64,000 nt of DNA, taken from assembly GCA_006176705.1 (NCBI GenBank), contig QRFJ01000381.1:402501-466500 (forward strand), read 5' to 3'. This document shows positions 12,488 through 27,100 of the stretch, one piece after another. The notes under the pieces were generated by a model. The model was not told where the DNA came from. It searched no databases and saw only the letters and a program-made list of their open reading frames with translations. Source of the stretch: Cocos nucifera. Lineage: Eukaryota > Streptophyta > Magnoliopsida > Arecales > Arecaceae. The translations under genes and the position numbers were made by a program. Position 1 is the stretch's first letter. Each line of letters starts with the position of its first letter.

Positions 12488-14093
12488 TGTCACGGGCTTG
12501 TCTGCAGACTTGTCGCAGGGGTGCCGGCATGGGTGTGGCACGGTGCTGCGAAGAATTTTGGCTTCACTGAATTATTATGAAAATGCAATGCCGTTCGATA
12601 CTTTGAAATCCCTAGGATGGAAATTGGGCAGATGCCTTCCTGAGGTATTGAGAGGGGCAATGATTAACCAAGGTGCGGCATGGCCATGGCATGATATTCG
12701 GGGGTTCGAGATGCGTGATATTGGCATAGCGTTGGACCATCAGAATACTTGTGGATACTCGAGCATTCCTCTTGGTTTGAGGAGGGGCGCGGAGCTTTGA
12801 TCGCATTTCTGACTCTCCTATGGCCCATAGGAGATGGATCCGTCGTGGCACAATTATGAGGCAATGGTAGTACCACGCCCGAATGGTCTGGTGTGCAGGC
12901 ATTCGGGGTAATGCTGGTCGGACGAGTTGACTACATTGTGCGGAATGAGGATTTTCGAAAGATTCTATCCTCGAGAAGTTGTCCGGGCTACTCTATACGT
13001 TCTTGATCTCTGTGGTGGAGCGAAGAGGCGATAGAGGATCAGTCGGACAAGGGTGTGGCCTATCCGAATAGGCAAGTCTCGTGAGCATCATGGGCAAGAT
13101 ATCTTGCGGAGATCTACGAAAATCGATTGATCGTAGAGTGCAAGTATGGCTTATGAAATATCGATTGGATATATGCCTTGGAGCTGGGCCAAGGATCAAG
13201 GATGGCCAAGAGGATCGTGTCGAGGAGAGGACAGCTTTGATGCAAGTATTGTCGGTCGAATATATTTACTTGATGGACGGACTTGGATGCCGATATCATG
13301 GCAGTGCAATAGTTGCGAGCAGGCCATAGATAGAAGGTGTTGGATGGTATGATCATGAACTTTCGAGATCGTGGCAGTGCGCAGTGATGTGCGAATAGGT
13401 CGAGAACATCATCATGCAGTATGGCTAGAGATGGAAAGGCATATCAAGGATGCAAGAATGGGATCGTGGAATAAGAGCTAATAGGAATACTTGGATAAAA
13501 GAATCTGAGAGGACTCAGATGTGCATGATCAGTTGTAGCTTTGAAGAGCTGTAGAACATGTCGGCTTAGTAAGTTTAGCTAGGCGGCACTGAAGATGGAT
13601 TGCCTGAGCCTCATGCATTGCAGTGACATTGCATCATCGTATTGTGGGGATTTGGTCTGTGTTGTACTGAAGGACAACTTGATGAGTTGCAGATCAGTAG
13701 CACAGTGGTTTGTCATGGTATGGAAGTACGCTAAGGATAGTGATATCTTGGGTGGACAATACTTGGCTTGAGGGCAAAGCCTAATGTTATCACAGAGGTG
13801 CTGAGCTACGGAGCACTCTTGAGAAAAGTCTATATTCAAGCATAGAGGTGCGTATGAGTATTACGATCGACTCGAGGGGTCGCATTGCTTGCAGGCACTT
13901 GAAGGTGTCGCTTATGTTAAGTGCAACAAAGTTGCCAAGTAGAGACACAGAGGGGTACGCTTGGCTTATATGGCTGGACTGCTGTGTACTTATTAGTATG
14001 TCCGAGAAAAAAACTCAGGAGGGCCAACCTTGGTGTGTGGTATACTGGGACACCGTATGGATGTTTGAGTAAGAAAACACTCATCCCATGACA
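12488..14093 (+). repeat. 5' LTR of the non-coding element
   Basis: Starts TGTCACGGGC and ends CCCATGACA. It matches 15902-17462 along its whole length. Confidence 0.9.
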
Positions 14094-14095
14094 GT

Positions 14096-14107
14096 TGGTA
14101 TCAAAGC
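14096..14107 (+). other. primer-binding site, initiator-Met type
   Basis: TGGTATCAAAGC lies two bases after the LTR end and differs from TGGTATCAGAGC at one position. Confidence 0.85.
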
Positions 14108-15399
14108 CAAAGATTGGCTAAGTCAAAGGTCGACGTTATCATGTAGTTGGCTTCTGATATGTGTGGTATCAGATTGTTGGCATTTAGTTGTAGATATGGG
14201 GGTATCTAAAGCAGTGAAGGGACCCAAAGAAATTGAAGTTCAGTTGCAAGGAACTGGATATCTGAGTCTGTTGTGGGTGTCAACGACTTAGAGTAAGAGA
14301 GCATATTTTAAGATAATATGCTTAGTGCTGAATGATTAAGGTTGCTCATTGGTTGCACAAGTGGACGAGAGCCCGTTGAAGTGAAGGTCTATCAATTTGT
14401 GGCTGAAGAAAAGAATTCAAGGTGAAGAGTACTCGTGAATGTTGAGGCACTTGAGCTATGTGCTAAGTTGTAAGGTAGAATATCTCAAGGGACTAGAATC
14501 TCCAAAAAAGCAAAGCTGGATGAATAGACTAAAGTACGATGGTGTGTCTACAGTGCAAGAAAAGTTGTAGCATCCAAATTTTAAAGTGTAGGCTGAGGTG
14601 AAGACTTTCAAAGTTGAGGGACTTAGGTGTACGAAGATGTGAAAAATATTGAAAAGAGCCATCTCTTGTGTAGGCGATTGTGGAGCTAAAGCACTTGAAT
14701 GATAAGAAATAAAATAATTGAACTCAATAGAACTGCTCTCAGGGTGAAGGCATTGGAAAGCCGAGGTACTAGAGGCAGATATTTGGCCGAAGGTGCTTAC
14801 TTGCTGCATCAACATGAAAAGTCAGGTTGCAGGAGATGAAGCACGAGGATTGTTCAGTGTTGGCTAGGTTGGCTGTGAGATAAATCAGATCGATCATACT
14901 ATGAGGCATGATAAGTTCAGATGTCTGATGCAAGAGGGTGTTGAGGTATTGGAGTCACAGGAGTGAGGCAGACCAGTGGAATAGCCTTGTGTTGGTATTG
15001 CAGACTCAGAGTGAAGACATAGAGGCAGTCAGAATAGGCTGAGGATTATAGAGGATAGCATGAGCAATTGGTTCTATAGAAGTAGATTGGTGGAACTTGG
15101 AGTGAAGACTGTTATGTTGAGATACTTGAGCAAAATGGAAAGTGATCTTGATTGGATATTAGGGTTCCGTTTGGTAGCATCTATGGTTTGCGTTGGTATG
15201 GTATGATACAGATTTATGGAGGTGACTTGTTAATACTTGGCATCAGTGTAGTGTGGTAGTGTTCGAAGGCATGATGCTGCAGAGAAAGGCAAAAATATCA
15301 TAAGGCCGTAAGGTGGGTATGAAGTAAGGCCAGATATTTGGAGGTGAGTTGCCAGAGGGGACTCATGTGGAGGATTGCTCCAAGATTTGGATAGACAAG

Positions 15400-15650
15400 A
15401 GTTAAGCCTTGGAGGTAATCCAAGGAGAGTCGTTTGGTATTGCTGGCAAGTGGATCACATTAGTGGATACAGTGGCTGCTCTTAGATTAGAAAATTAGGA
15501 GTAAAGCCTTGGAAGAGTCCGAGAAGTGCCACTATGTTCAATAGGAGTTGATGGTTAGAGGACCGTAGTACTTAGAGGATGCAGTGGCTGCTCTCAGATG
15601 AAAATCGGAAGTCAAGCCTTGGATTGGTTCCGAGGAGTGCCGTGCAGTTG
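15400..15650. repeat. short tandem repeat in the internal region of the non-coding element
   Basis: AAGCCTTGGA followed by a TCCRAGGAGWGYC-like phrase recurs three times at about 100-120 bp spacing, with CAGTGGCTGCTCT between copies. Confidence 0.6.
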
Positions 15651-15887
15651 GAAGGTCAGATGACGAGAGGTGTATGATAGAAGCAGAAGCTAATGTTTGG
15701 GATGAAAATAGTTGGATTTTATGGAAGAGTTAGTGTGGTGTGGATGATGGATTCTTAGTGATGGAGAAAGGATCGAGGACATCAAGGTTGTGGGGCTTTG
15801 ACTTAAGGAACTGTGGCAATGAAAACTTGGTCATGGCGACCATTAGTCAAGAAGTGGTTTGGACATCAACGAGAGCATCGACAGCTT

Positions 15888-15901
15888 GAGTGGGGGAGAA
15901 T
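15888..15901 (+). other. polypurine tract of the non-coding element
   Basis: The purine-rich GAGTGGGGGAGAA lies directly before the 3' LTR, as expected for the plus-strand primer. Confidence 0.75.
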
Positions 15902-17462
15902 TATCACGAGCTTGTCTGCAGGCTTATTGCAGGAGGTGCTGGCGTAGGCGTGGCATGGTGCTGCGAAGGATTTTGGCTTTGCTGGGTTGCCATGAAAATG
16001 TAATGTCGCTCAATATTTTAGAACCTCTGGGATGGAGATTGGGCGGATGCCTTCCTGGGATATTGAGAGGGGCAATGGTTAGCCAAGGTGCGGCATGGCC
16101 ATGGCATGATATCCAGAGGCTTGGGATGCATGATATTGACATAGCGGTGGACCATCAGAATACTTGTGGATACTCAAGGATTCCTCTTGGTTTGAGGATG
16201 GGTGCAGAGCTTTGGTCACGTTCTTGACTTCTCTATAGCCCATAGGAGACGGGTCCATCGTGGCACAATTGTGGGGCAATGGTGGTGCCACGATTGAATG
16301 GTCTGGTGTGCAGGCATTCGAGGTAATGCTGGTTGGGTGATTTGGCTATATTGTGCGGGATGAGGATTTCTAAGAGGTTCTATCCTCGAGGAGTTGTTCG
16401 GACTACTCTATATGTTCTTGATCTCTATGGTGACCAGAGCAAAGAGGCGATAGAGGATCAGTCGAATAAGGATGTGGGCTATTTGAACAGGCAAGTCTCT
16501 TGAGCATCGCGAGCGAGATGTCTTGCGGGGATCCATGGGAATCGATCGATCATGGAGTGCAAGTATGACTTATGGAATATTAGTCGGAAATGTACCTTGG
16601 AGCTGGGCCAAGGATCAAGGACGGACAAGAGGGTCGTGCCGAGGAGAGGGCAGTTGATGCAAGGATTGCTGGTCGGATATATTCACTTGATGGGCAGACT
16701 TGGATGTCGATATCATGGTAGTGCACTAGATGCGAGCAGGCCGTAGATAAAAGATGTTGGACGATATGGTCATGAACTTTTGAGATCGTGGCAGTGCGCA
16801 GTAATGTGCGAACAGGCCAAGAATATCATCATGTGGTATGGTTAGAGATGGAAAGGTATATCAAAAATGCAAGACCAAGATCATGGCATAGGAGCTTATA
16901 GAAAAACTTGGATAAAGAAATTTGAGAGGGCTCGGATGTGCACGATCAGCTGTAGCTTTGAAGAGCTATAGGGTGTGTCGGCAAACTTGCAGTGGCATTA
17001 CATGGTCATGTTATGGGGATTTGATCTATGTTGTACTGAAGAACAATTTGGTGGGTTGCAGATCAGTGGCACAGTGATTTATCATGGCATGAAAGTATGC
17101 TGAGGATAGTGATATCTTGGGTGGACAGTATTTGTCTTGAGAGCAAAACCTAATGTTAGCATAGAGGTGCTGAGCTGCGGAGCACTCTTGAAAAGAGTCT
17201 ATATTCAAGCAAGGAGGTACGTATGAGTATTATGGTCAACTCGAGAGGTCGGATTGCTTGCGGGCACTTGAAGGTGTTGCTTATATTTAGTGCAACAGAG
17301 TTGCCAGATGGAGGCACAGAGGGGTATGCTTGACTTATGTGGCCGGACTGCTGCATACTTATTGATATATCCGAGGAAAGATCTCAGAAGGGCTGATCTT
17401 GGTGTGTGGTATATTGGGATGCCGCATAGATGTTTGGATAAGAAAACACTCATCTCGTGACA
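15902..17462 (+). repeat. 3' LTR of the non-coding element
   Basis: Begins TATCACG (the expected TG has mutated to TA) and ends CTCGTGACA. It matches 12488-14093. Confidence 0.9.
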
Positions 17463-18129
17463 ACGTTGCGTAGGATATAGTTTGCCATAGATCAAGTAAT
17501 AGATGAATTAGAGCTAGATTCTAATTAGGTTGAGTCATGACTATGACAAATATAAGTTGTAAAATCCGGTATATTGGATTATATTTATGTATACATTAAA
17601 ATTTGTTGCTGTCGTATTTATGGTCCGACTCAAAATAACACATTGCCACCCCAAATAACAAAACTACAAAACTTCCAATATCACCGTATTTGTTATATGT
17701 ATTTTGCCGGTAAAAATGGCCGTTGGTAATTACCATTGAGCAGTGGACCTGATTGTTGCTGAAACTGGGCGCACTTCTACATCTGCACAACACTAGCACA
17801 ATAGATAACTCATTTAACAGGCACACGCTAATATATGGGATTCAAACCATACTAAATTTAACAACAAATACCTTCAAAAAGGCAATCAGAAGATGTCCCT
17901 TCAATTCATAGAAATGGTACGATTCATTGATTCCAATTTTCAGTGATACTGTAGAAAAGAAAAGTAAAAGTCAAAGCCATTGAACCGGCGAGTGTAGATG
18001 AGTACTCTATAGTTATTTATAACCAATCCGGGAGCCGGCAACCTTCGCCGACTTTACATCAAGCCTATATTTACGTGCTCCCACCGACGGCGGTTGCTCG
18101 CTTGTTTTCGTCGTCGGGCCTTGAGGGGA
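17463..18129. other. upstream region of the malonyl-CoA decarboxylase gene
   Basis: No gene is seen. The last 100 bases before the ATG are GC-richer than the rest and probably form the 5' leader. No clear TATA element was found. Confidence 0.45.
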
Positions 18130-21100
18130 ATGAACAAGAAGAACCTGGCGATACTGATGAGAGCTCGCATGCGGGCAGCTGCCAACCAAGAACCCCTCCC
18201 CCAGCAGCAGCTCTCTCAACCCGCTCACCCTAAGTCTCCTCCTCATCAAGTAAGCCTCCTAATTTGATCCCTCGTTCTCGATCCCCTAATCGCCGTTTCT
18301 TGAATTTGCTTTTCTTTTCCGGCTCCTTTTTGTTGATGGTCCCAGGATAATGCCGACGAGAACAACCGCACTACTCCGGAGAGGTCTTGCTCTTTCTCTC
18401 TTTTGTATTGACTCCGCTTTAATCGCCTCTCCCCCCCTCAATTCCTCCCTTGATTACTTTCTTTATCTTTTTCATCTCAGAGTTACATTGAAGGATGTCA
18501 AGGAGTGGATGCAGGCATCCATCTCCATCCCTCCCGGCAAATTGGAGTCTGTGGATGCGAATCTTGAAGAATTCTCGCAGGTTGGTGGGTTTGTTCATTC
18601 GTTTGATTCTTTCCACTTAGATTGTTGGTTGGGAAAAAAGATTCCAGAAGGGGGGAAATTGAACGCGGTTATCGAATGTAGGGTTACCTGACTCTTGATC
18701 AAGAAGGCCGCTGGGAGCTGCTTCTTGCACTCGCGAGGGACTATGATGTGAATAGAGCTCGAGTTCGGGACCTGATGCGGCAATATCTCAGCCTCGAGCC
18801 TCATGGTGGTAGTGTCGACAGTACTTTGTATTTTTATCATCACCTTATGCTCTTTAACGTAGCTTCTATTTCTTTTATATGATCTACTTTGTTGAATTGT
18901 GGTTGTATTTGATCTTTCGCTCTTGAAATCCTTTTTTTTTTTTTTTGATCTTTTTGATCAGCAACCGGGGATCAAGAACCTGCTGAACTTGAAGACGAAA
19001 GTGTTCTCGCTGCTTTTTATAGGACGGAACGGAATCTTCGGGATGCTCTCAAGCCAATGTATGCAGTTTTCTTTGAACGGCTCAATGAACGCCCTGGTGG
19101 ATTGAAGCTATTGGCCATTCTTCGTGCCGATCTACTCTCTGTGCTGGTGTAAGATCCCATGTTAACTCATATGCATTTGGGTTCCATTCATGTTCCCACG
19201 GACAAAGGATGAACGATACCACCTTCTCTGAGCACATTAGTTTGCATGTTTATCAAATAAGAGGCATTTTGCTTTCTTTCCTTAGCTCTCTGTTTCCTTC
19301 TATTGGTTTAGATATGTGACACTAGAATTCTTTGTTTACATTAATTTTTTTTTTTGTTTAATCAGGTAAAGATCATCTCAAATCCCCTAGGATTATAAAG
19401 TGGTAGTTAACTTGAATTCCTTGATAGCATAAATTACTATAACATATTATAAGTTGCATGTCCTGAAGAAATCTTGAATTGGATCCAGTTCTGTTGGAGC
19501 TGGTGGAAAGGGAGAAGAGCTACAATGAATGTTCAAATCCATCTAAGACCAAGCTTAAATAAGCACAAAAAGTTGATAACATAGTAGAAATCCTATCGTA
19601 CAGGGTTTGGAAAACCATTTTTCTTCATAGAAGTGCCCAGCTAAAGTTTCTTTGTGCCTGTGTTCTTCCTAATTCCTCCTTCCTAGTGTAAGACAATCAG
19701 TTTTAAGATTCTGACGTGTGGATTGTGATTGTAGTCAAGCATTAACAGCTAGAGACAACCAAAGGTGTGCTTTATGGTTGTTTGAGATAAAAAGAATAAA
19801 AAAGATGTAGGAAGAATAACAACAAGGCTATGATGGTGCCCCATGCAATGATAGCTTAATAAAAAGAACAGGATAGTGTGTGGGGGGTATGTGGATATTG
19901 GGCTGTTAAGGGCAGAATAGCATTCCTATGCAAGGTCTGCAATCTCGGTACCGGGTACTGTATTGTTGCCTTATTGGTTTGGTTATGGTATTGCTGGTAC
20001 GGTACATCATGTACCAAAATAGCTCTCTAACTATTTTTTTCAATTTTTATCTTAGTACAACTCGATTCAAATTAGTACTTTTCTGTATGGATCAGTACGC
20101 ACCTTGGTATACCTCATAATGGGGCGGTACGAGACTTGTACTAACTCGAAGTTGAGTTTTATATCAGTTTCCTCTCGGTATGGTATGATATGCCGTGTAC
20201 TATATGGTACGGTGCAGTACAACGGACCACATTCCTGTATAATTGAAAGTCTTGAATCTAAATTCTTATTACATACTCAAACAAGTACACTAGCGCAAGC
20301 AGATACTTACAATGGTTCTGAAACACAGAGTGTACTGGTACATTTTATACACAGTCATGAAATCTTCACTCCAAGTAAGCTTGATACCAGGTAATGTAAT
20401 GTATAAAGTTAGTCATGATGCTAGGAACTCTGGTTCATAATGTTGCATACTATTGCTGTCGTGGTAATTATGCTCAATGTTTTAATTTCCTTGTCGCTAG
20501 CAAATATTTCAAAGTCTCATGGTGCAAAAACTGTTTCTTTGGTTCCATTTGAATGAGGGATTAACCATCAGTAATCTTGACTTATATAGTAGGTTCGCAT
20601 ACTTTGTGTGCATGAGCTTTGCTGTGACTTTGTGTACGTGAGCTTTGCTGTGGATTGTTGAAGTTCATAGGTAATGCATATAGTCTTAGTAGGAAAAAAA
20701 ATGACGAGATTTCTTTAATATGTTAAATGTGTCATAAGATTATATGCTGATACAAAATTTCAAAATTCAGAATCATTTTGCAAGCTGATAACCATTCTGA
20801 CATGAGATTCAAAATTGTTTGTGAGCTGAAACTCCATAATTCAGTGTCTCATATTATTTTTGTCATCTTCTGAGAATGCAGCAAGGAAAACATACCATCT
20901 TTGCGTGCATTAGACTCATATTTAAAGGAAAAACTTATTACCTGGCTTAGTCCAGCAGCTTTGGAACTTCACCAGATCACATGGGACGATTCTGCATCCT
21001 TGCTTGAGAAAATTGTAGCATATGAGGTTGTATTCTTCCACATTTATATAATGATAAACATTGTTGATGAATTTAATTCAAGATTTTAGACATCATTGAT

Positions 21101-24100
21101 GAAAGTTTATCTGTGTTTCAATTGATTTTTTATTCGTTTAGGCTGTCCATCCAATCAGAAATCTGCTAGACTTAAAGCGAAGGCTGAGTGTGGGTCGTCG
21201 TTGCTTTGGATACCTACATCCAGCAATACCAGGTCAGTTTATCACTGATGATTAAAATAAATAAATGGCTATATGAGTTGATCTGATGTTGTCCTTGGAA
21301 AGCAGCTTGACTAATGGCCTGCTGCTTTAACAAGAAAACTGTTAAGGTTTTTATCTTAAGAAGTTTTACATGCATAAGGTTTCCCACATAAAGGAACTTG
21401 GTGTTCAATGATGCCAGACTTAAAGCAACTTTAGTTATGGTAATTTGAGTTACGCTTTTGCATAACTTTAAATATTGTCCTCCCTAACATTAGTTGTTGC
21501 AACTCAACTCAAGGTTGTTTCAGCCAAAGGTTGAGTTACTGCAATTGGATATGGCATTGCTAGCTAGCATTTTGATATGATACGATGGTCATTTCAGGGG
21601 AGCCACTTATTTTTATTGAAGTTGCACTTTTAAAGGATGTTGCCAAGTCCATACAGGTTATCTACTTTGATGTCATATACTCTTTGTTTGTTTACAACTT
21701 TTAATCAACTCACATTCATAACTTAGTGGGAATCAGGAGGTGTTATGGGATGATCCTCCAATTCCTGAATGTGAAGCTACATGTGCATTATTTTACTCTA
21801 TATCATCAACTCAGGTAAGCCTGATGTTCAACTTTGCCAAGTATTATTTTTAAAGCTATTCTTTTTCTTGTTTCTGAAAATTCCATTTGCATTTATGATA
21901 GAATGCTAGGCATGCCATGAAACTTATAATGTCTAACTTGGTGAGTCTATTTTTTTTCTTTGTGATGTTTTTTCTTATCAATGGGGGTGTATTTTAACTT
22001 ATTTTTTGGCATTGAGAAGTTTTAAGATGCCAATAAAACCAGTTGGGCATGTATGCTTGTTGTATTGTATTTTGATGGAGATGATTATCATTTACATGCC
22101 AATACAATTATTTGCATCTGCTTATTAGCTCTAAAATCAAGATAAAAAGGACAAAGCTGTCTTCTTTGCGTAGACTAAGATCTGGCCCCTTAGATATTAT
22201 GATTAAGTGGCCTTGGGAACTTCCTGAGCATTAAAAGGCTCATGTTATCAGGATTGAATTGTTGGTTAAAAAGTTGCTGTGTTTCACATTCCAGTTATTG
22301 AAGATATTTTATAGATGCATGTAGATGCACCTGATCAATGCTTTGATTTGTTTAAATTTTTTAATCTTAAAATGGCAGTCATGTCCTGTTGTCAAGTATC
22401 TCTTACTGCTACCTTCTGACAAATCTGGGCCAGGCATAACTGATATAGTTTATGGGGTTTTCACAATTCAAACAAGTAATAGGAATAATGTCTGATGATG
22501 TTTAACCTAGGAGAAGTATTTCCATCGTTCAAGAGGGGTTATTCACATATTTAACACTGTCAAGTCGGGAATCTGAATGTATGAAGATATTGAAATTTTG
22601 ATAACTGAAAAACACAAAAAGAGTAAGATCGTAAGATGGAGACTTAATGCGGACTTTATAGAAAGATTGCAATTCTCTGTAGCATATGCAAGTGCAAAAA
22701 ATGTGGAAGACCTCTCTGAACATGGGTTTCATGATAAGCCATAAAGGACATAGTTTATATGACTAAATTGAAACAAGTTGGAAGGATGCAATCTGATGAT
22801 GTTTAGCTGAGGAGAACTGGCCTGTCCTTTGAGAGGTTTATTCACCTAAACCACAAGTAGTACCACATGTCTGACCACCAGGTGGGGAGTCTGAATGTAC
22901 AATGATTGCGAGATTATGTGAAAAATAACTTAACCACTCTGTATGAGTGAACTTCTTTTGGGGACACTTTCTACAGATCTTATCAGAAGAGTAGAATCAC
23001 ACGAAGGAAGCTCAATACAAACTTTGGGAAAAGATTGACATTTCATATTATATTTAAGTTTCAAAAGTAGAATACTGTTAACATTGACTTCAAGGTAGGT
23101 TAAAATGAGGCTTTTATCTAATAAAAGGTTTTCATATGTTAATTCTACTTTTCTTTTTTTAGATGGAAAACCTTATTGTAATGTTGAACAAGTGGCAGCA
23201 TATGAAAAATGTTGTCGTTGGATATTTGGAAAGTGACAAAATGACTGAGCATTAGTTATTTATGGAATATTGATGACATAGTATGAGACATTAATTGCAT
23301 TATTTGCTAAAATGATGCTCTGGAATTTAGTTAGACAAGTCAGTAATTATGAGTCTTAACATGACATGCTCTCACCATTATACAATTTTACATTAAATTT
23401 ACAGTGAATTCTCATACATAAAATCACACATATATTACATATATGATTTGTATTTCTATAATCTATGTCCTTTTTGAGAGAAAGGGAGGGAGACCCAGCC
23501 TATCCTGTACGATATTTAGTTAGGTTCAGATTTTTGGTCTCACCATCCAGGAATTGAACCTAGAACCTCTGGTTTGCCAAGCAGAGGGGTGAGACCACTA
23601 GGGCAAGCCCAAGTTCAGTAACACTACACTACATGTCATTATCTTGGTTTTTTGCACCTCTTTTGTTCTGCCATTAGAAGCCATGCACTTTATGTAAAAT
23701 TAGTATTCAATTACGTAAACTAGTTCTTTCATGATGTCAACAAATAGTTGCAAACTTGCAATAACCTTTATACATGCTTCATTGCCAACCACAAGAAAAA
23801 GGGCCTCACTGGTGCATGGTTTGTTCCTTGTTTTGACAATCATAGAATGCTTTCTGTCAACCTATAATCTTTCTTATCACTAACTGATGAATTAAGGAAC
23901 CAGACACATCAAACTGATTAGCATTAAAAATCAATTTTAGCATCCTTCCATATTATTGAGATTCACTAAATTTGTTGACTACTTGTTGTAGATTGATTTT
24001 CTTTGATCAAAACATATAGTTGGCCCACACACATGAAATGGTTATATTGTTCTTATGCTAGGCACTGAATTTAATTTGCATTTAGCTTTTCCTCAGGTCT

Positions 24101-27100
24101 ATGTAATCATCTCATCCACCTCTACTTAATATATGATATTAAAACATTCAAATTTTATAAAGAAGTAATTCATGTTCTGAACCTGAATAATTCTAACAAC
24201 TGACAGCCAGGTTTAGCAGGAATCAATCTAGGGAAGTTTCTCATTAAACGTGTGATTGACCTGTTGAGGAGAGATATGCCACATATTACGGTAAGCAATT
24301 CAATGCAGCTGCAGAAATTATGCTTCATATTTAAAAATTATGCTTCATATTTAAAATAGACTTTCTAGCGCAATCTTGAAAATCCAGCCTGTTTTTTCAC
24401 ATTTTGTATTTGTATGTCTTATTAGTCTGATTTTCTCGCCATTTCTCTTGATGTGCATTGCTAAGCCCTTGGGATATTCAGGATGTAATTTTTTTTTAAC
24501 ATTATTGTTTTTGTTTTAATCTCTAAGAACCTGTTTTCAATACTCATATTAGCAGTAAGATGATCACTAGGACATATGATGACAACAAAATACATCTATA
24601 CATTATCTCTACGACCCAAATATCTAAAGAGAAATCATATTTGTGTTACTTTGACAATTTGGCATCCTAAATTTTGCTTCTTTTTTTTCATCTAATTTCA
24701 AAATGATTGATATATTTTACCGATACTATCTATAGCAAAACTTTATTTCTTGTATCAATCATCAAACAATCTTTAGTTTACTTACTGTCTTCAGCAAAAT
24801 TTTCATTTTTGTAACAGTCTTCACAACATTTTCAGCAGAACTGCCTTTATGCATCTATCAACTTGTATATTTTCCAATATTTTGACAGCTGAATGCAATA
24901 TGATAAAACCTAATTCTAGAAATTCTGACTTTCTGCGCTGTATGCTTGTGTAACAAATGGAGAAGTGTGACTTAGTTGTCAGTATGCATTTCATTTATAG
25001 CATTAATTTTCTTTTGCTTGCCATGTACAGGAAGTCAAGATGGGAGACTTCCTTGCTATCTAATACAACAGCTGGTTCCTGAAATAATTCTAGACATAAA
25101 CACTTCAACTTTTATTTTGTTTTTGCTTATGTTATTTACAAGGATATATGTTTCCATGTCGGCCTTTGAAACTTAATATGATATGTGGTCTGTTTTTTGT
25201 TTCTGTTGAACTTCTATGAAGACATATGCAACACTTAGCCCAATCCCTGGATATATGCAATGGCTTCTTTCCAAGTTGGCCTCCCAAATAAAGCTATCTA
25301 AGTCAGAGACTGATAATATGAATGACATGTCAGAAAAAGGGTCTATTTCGGCTTTCAGAGAGAACATCCTTCTCCCAGAAGAAGAAAGGATGATTCTTAA
25401 CTCTGCTATGTAAGTTTCTCCTCCAAAGATAATTGTAAGTGGAACTAATCATGTACACATATTGAGAATGTTTATGTTTAACAAACTTTGTGGTAGAATG
25501 ATTTCTGCTTCTTCTTCCCAAATAATTATTCACATCAACTAGCGTGTGGTAAGAATTATTCACATGTACATCTTTCTTTTAGTTGTGGATATATGTAACT
25601 TTTTATTAAACTTCTGATAACCATTAGTCTGTTGTATTTCAAAGTGATGTTTGAATTTTGAAGAATAATCTGGATGCATTATGCAACTGGTGAAATCATG
25701 TATCTTAATTTGAATTCCACTGTGAATAAAATTTTAAACCTGGAAAAGTCTAGGTTTTGGTTCCCCCCTTCAAAGGAAATAACATTTGTTCACCATGAAA
25801 AAGATAAGTGATGTTTGATCAGACCCTAAGCAAATGGAAAATGACAACAAAGTATCATCATGATAACATACTTGATGGTCTCGATCCAGTCCCAAATCCA
25901 ACAAATCCTTTTCTTTGACTTCAAGAACTAGTAAATATAGAAGGTCTCAGGAGATGTGATGTATGTGACTGCACTTAAAGTGGGTCCTGAGGGATGTGAC
26001 AATTTTTCAATAACTCGGCCTTGCAGTCATGAATATTGAGGTGAATGATAGACATTGAGCAATGATTTTATGGAAGAAGTTAAAGCCCAGTATTACAATA
26101 AAACTCAGAGCTTTCCCTTTCTAGACTAAAGCTTGTTATTGGATATTAGTAGTCTCATGAACCGCTGATCTTTTGGCTGGATTCATGGGGTGAAGATGAG
26201 ACAGTTGTGAGTTAATTAACTTGCTATAACAGTTGTGGGTCTCACCTTATAACAAAGTAATCATTTCCTAAATAAGTACTTTTAGATGACATTCATTTCA
26301 CAATAGTGCACTGCATATTAATCCTTTTTTTTTCTAGTAGCGTTTTAAAGTCAACCATGCGGAGTGTTTGAAAGTTCTTTTTCATGTTATCTGTCCCTCA
26401 TTATGGACTTTATACACATTTAGGAATGATCAAACTAAGTTAGTGTTGATGCATCACATATTCTAGGAATGTTATTTTAGTTGGTCTTTGTTTGTACAAA
26501 TTCCGCTTCTGCCTAGTTGCTTGTTTGTACAAATTCCATCTCTGCTACTTGCTTTTTGCGACGTTACTCTTGTTTGAAAGCATTATTGTGCAGGGAACAT
26601 GGTGCTGGAAAAAGTGCCATCGAGATAATGCAGGACCTACTGACAGCAAGTGAGTGGACCAAGTCTGATCACTTGTTGGCTGTGCTAAAACCTCCTCTAA
26701 TGCGTTTGTGTGCGAGGTATGACATGTTAGCATAACCAATACTTTTGGAGGCTTTGCATTTATAGCTAGTAATTGAAATGGTTATTTGCAAAGTGGAGAT
26801 TTTGGGATCACATCCGGATTAACCATTAGGAAAAACCATATCAGAAGACAGCTGTGAATATTGTTGTTCTGTGATTGTGAATGCTGTCTACATGTAATGG
26901 TTTTGACTTGATCTTTGCCTTGGCCGTACTTATTTACCCATATATGTTGTATTTGTTGGTAGTGTTCAATGTTTAGTTTTGGTTCAATATTTAATTACTG
27001 TACTTGTTTTTTATTAACTTAGATATAACCAGCTTAACAGACCTTTTGTGGATAATTTCACAAGAGATAATGTGGTTGAGCTTTTCTTACATATTCAGAA

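Larger units (their letters stand above)
12488..17462 (+). mobile_element. non-coding LTR retrotransposon (LARD-like)
   Basis: Two long direct repeats, 12488-14093 and 15902-17462, bound 1.8 kb of internal DNA. The outer ends are the perfect inverted heptamers TGTCACG and CGTGACA. The tetranucleotide ACGT abuts both ends (12484-12487 and 17463-17466), a probable target duplication whose fifth base is unclear. A primer site follows the left LTR and a polypurine tract precedes the right one, so the element reads on the plus strand. No gag or pol is visible in any frame. The LTRs differ at many sites and by 45 bp in length, which indicates an old insertion. It lies between the endoglucanase and decarboxylase genes. 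Confidence 0.9.
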
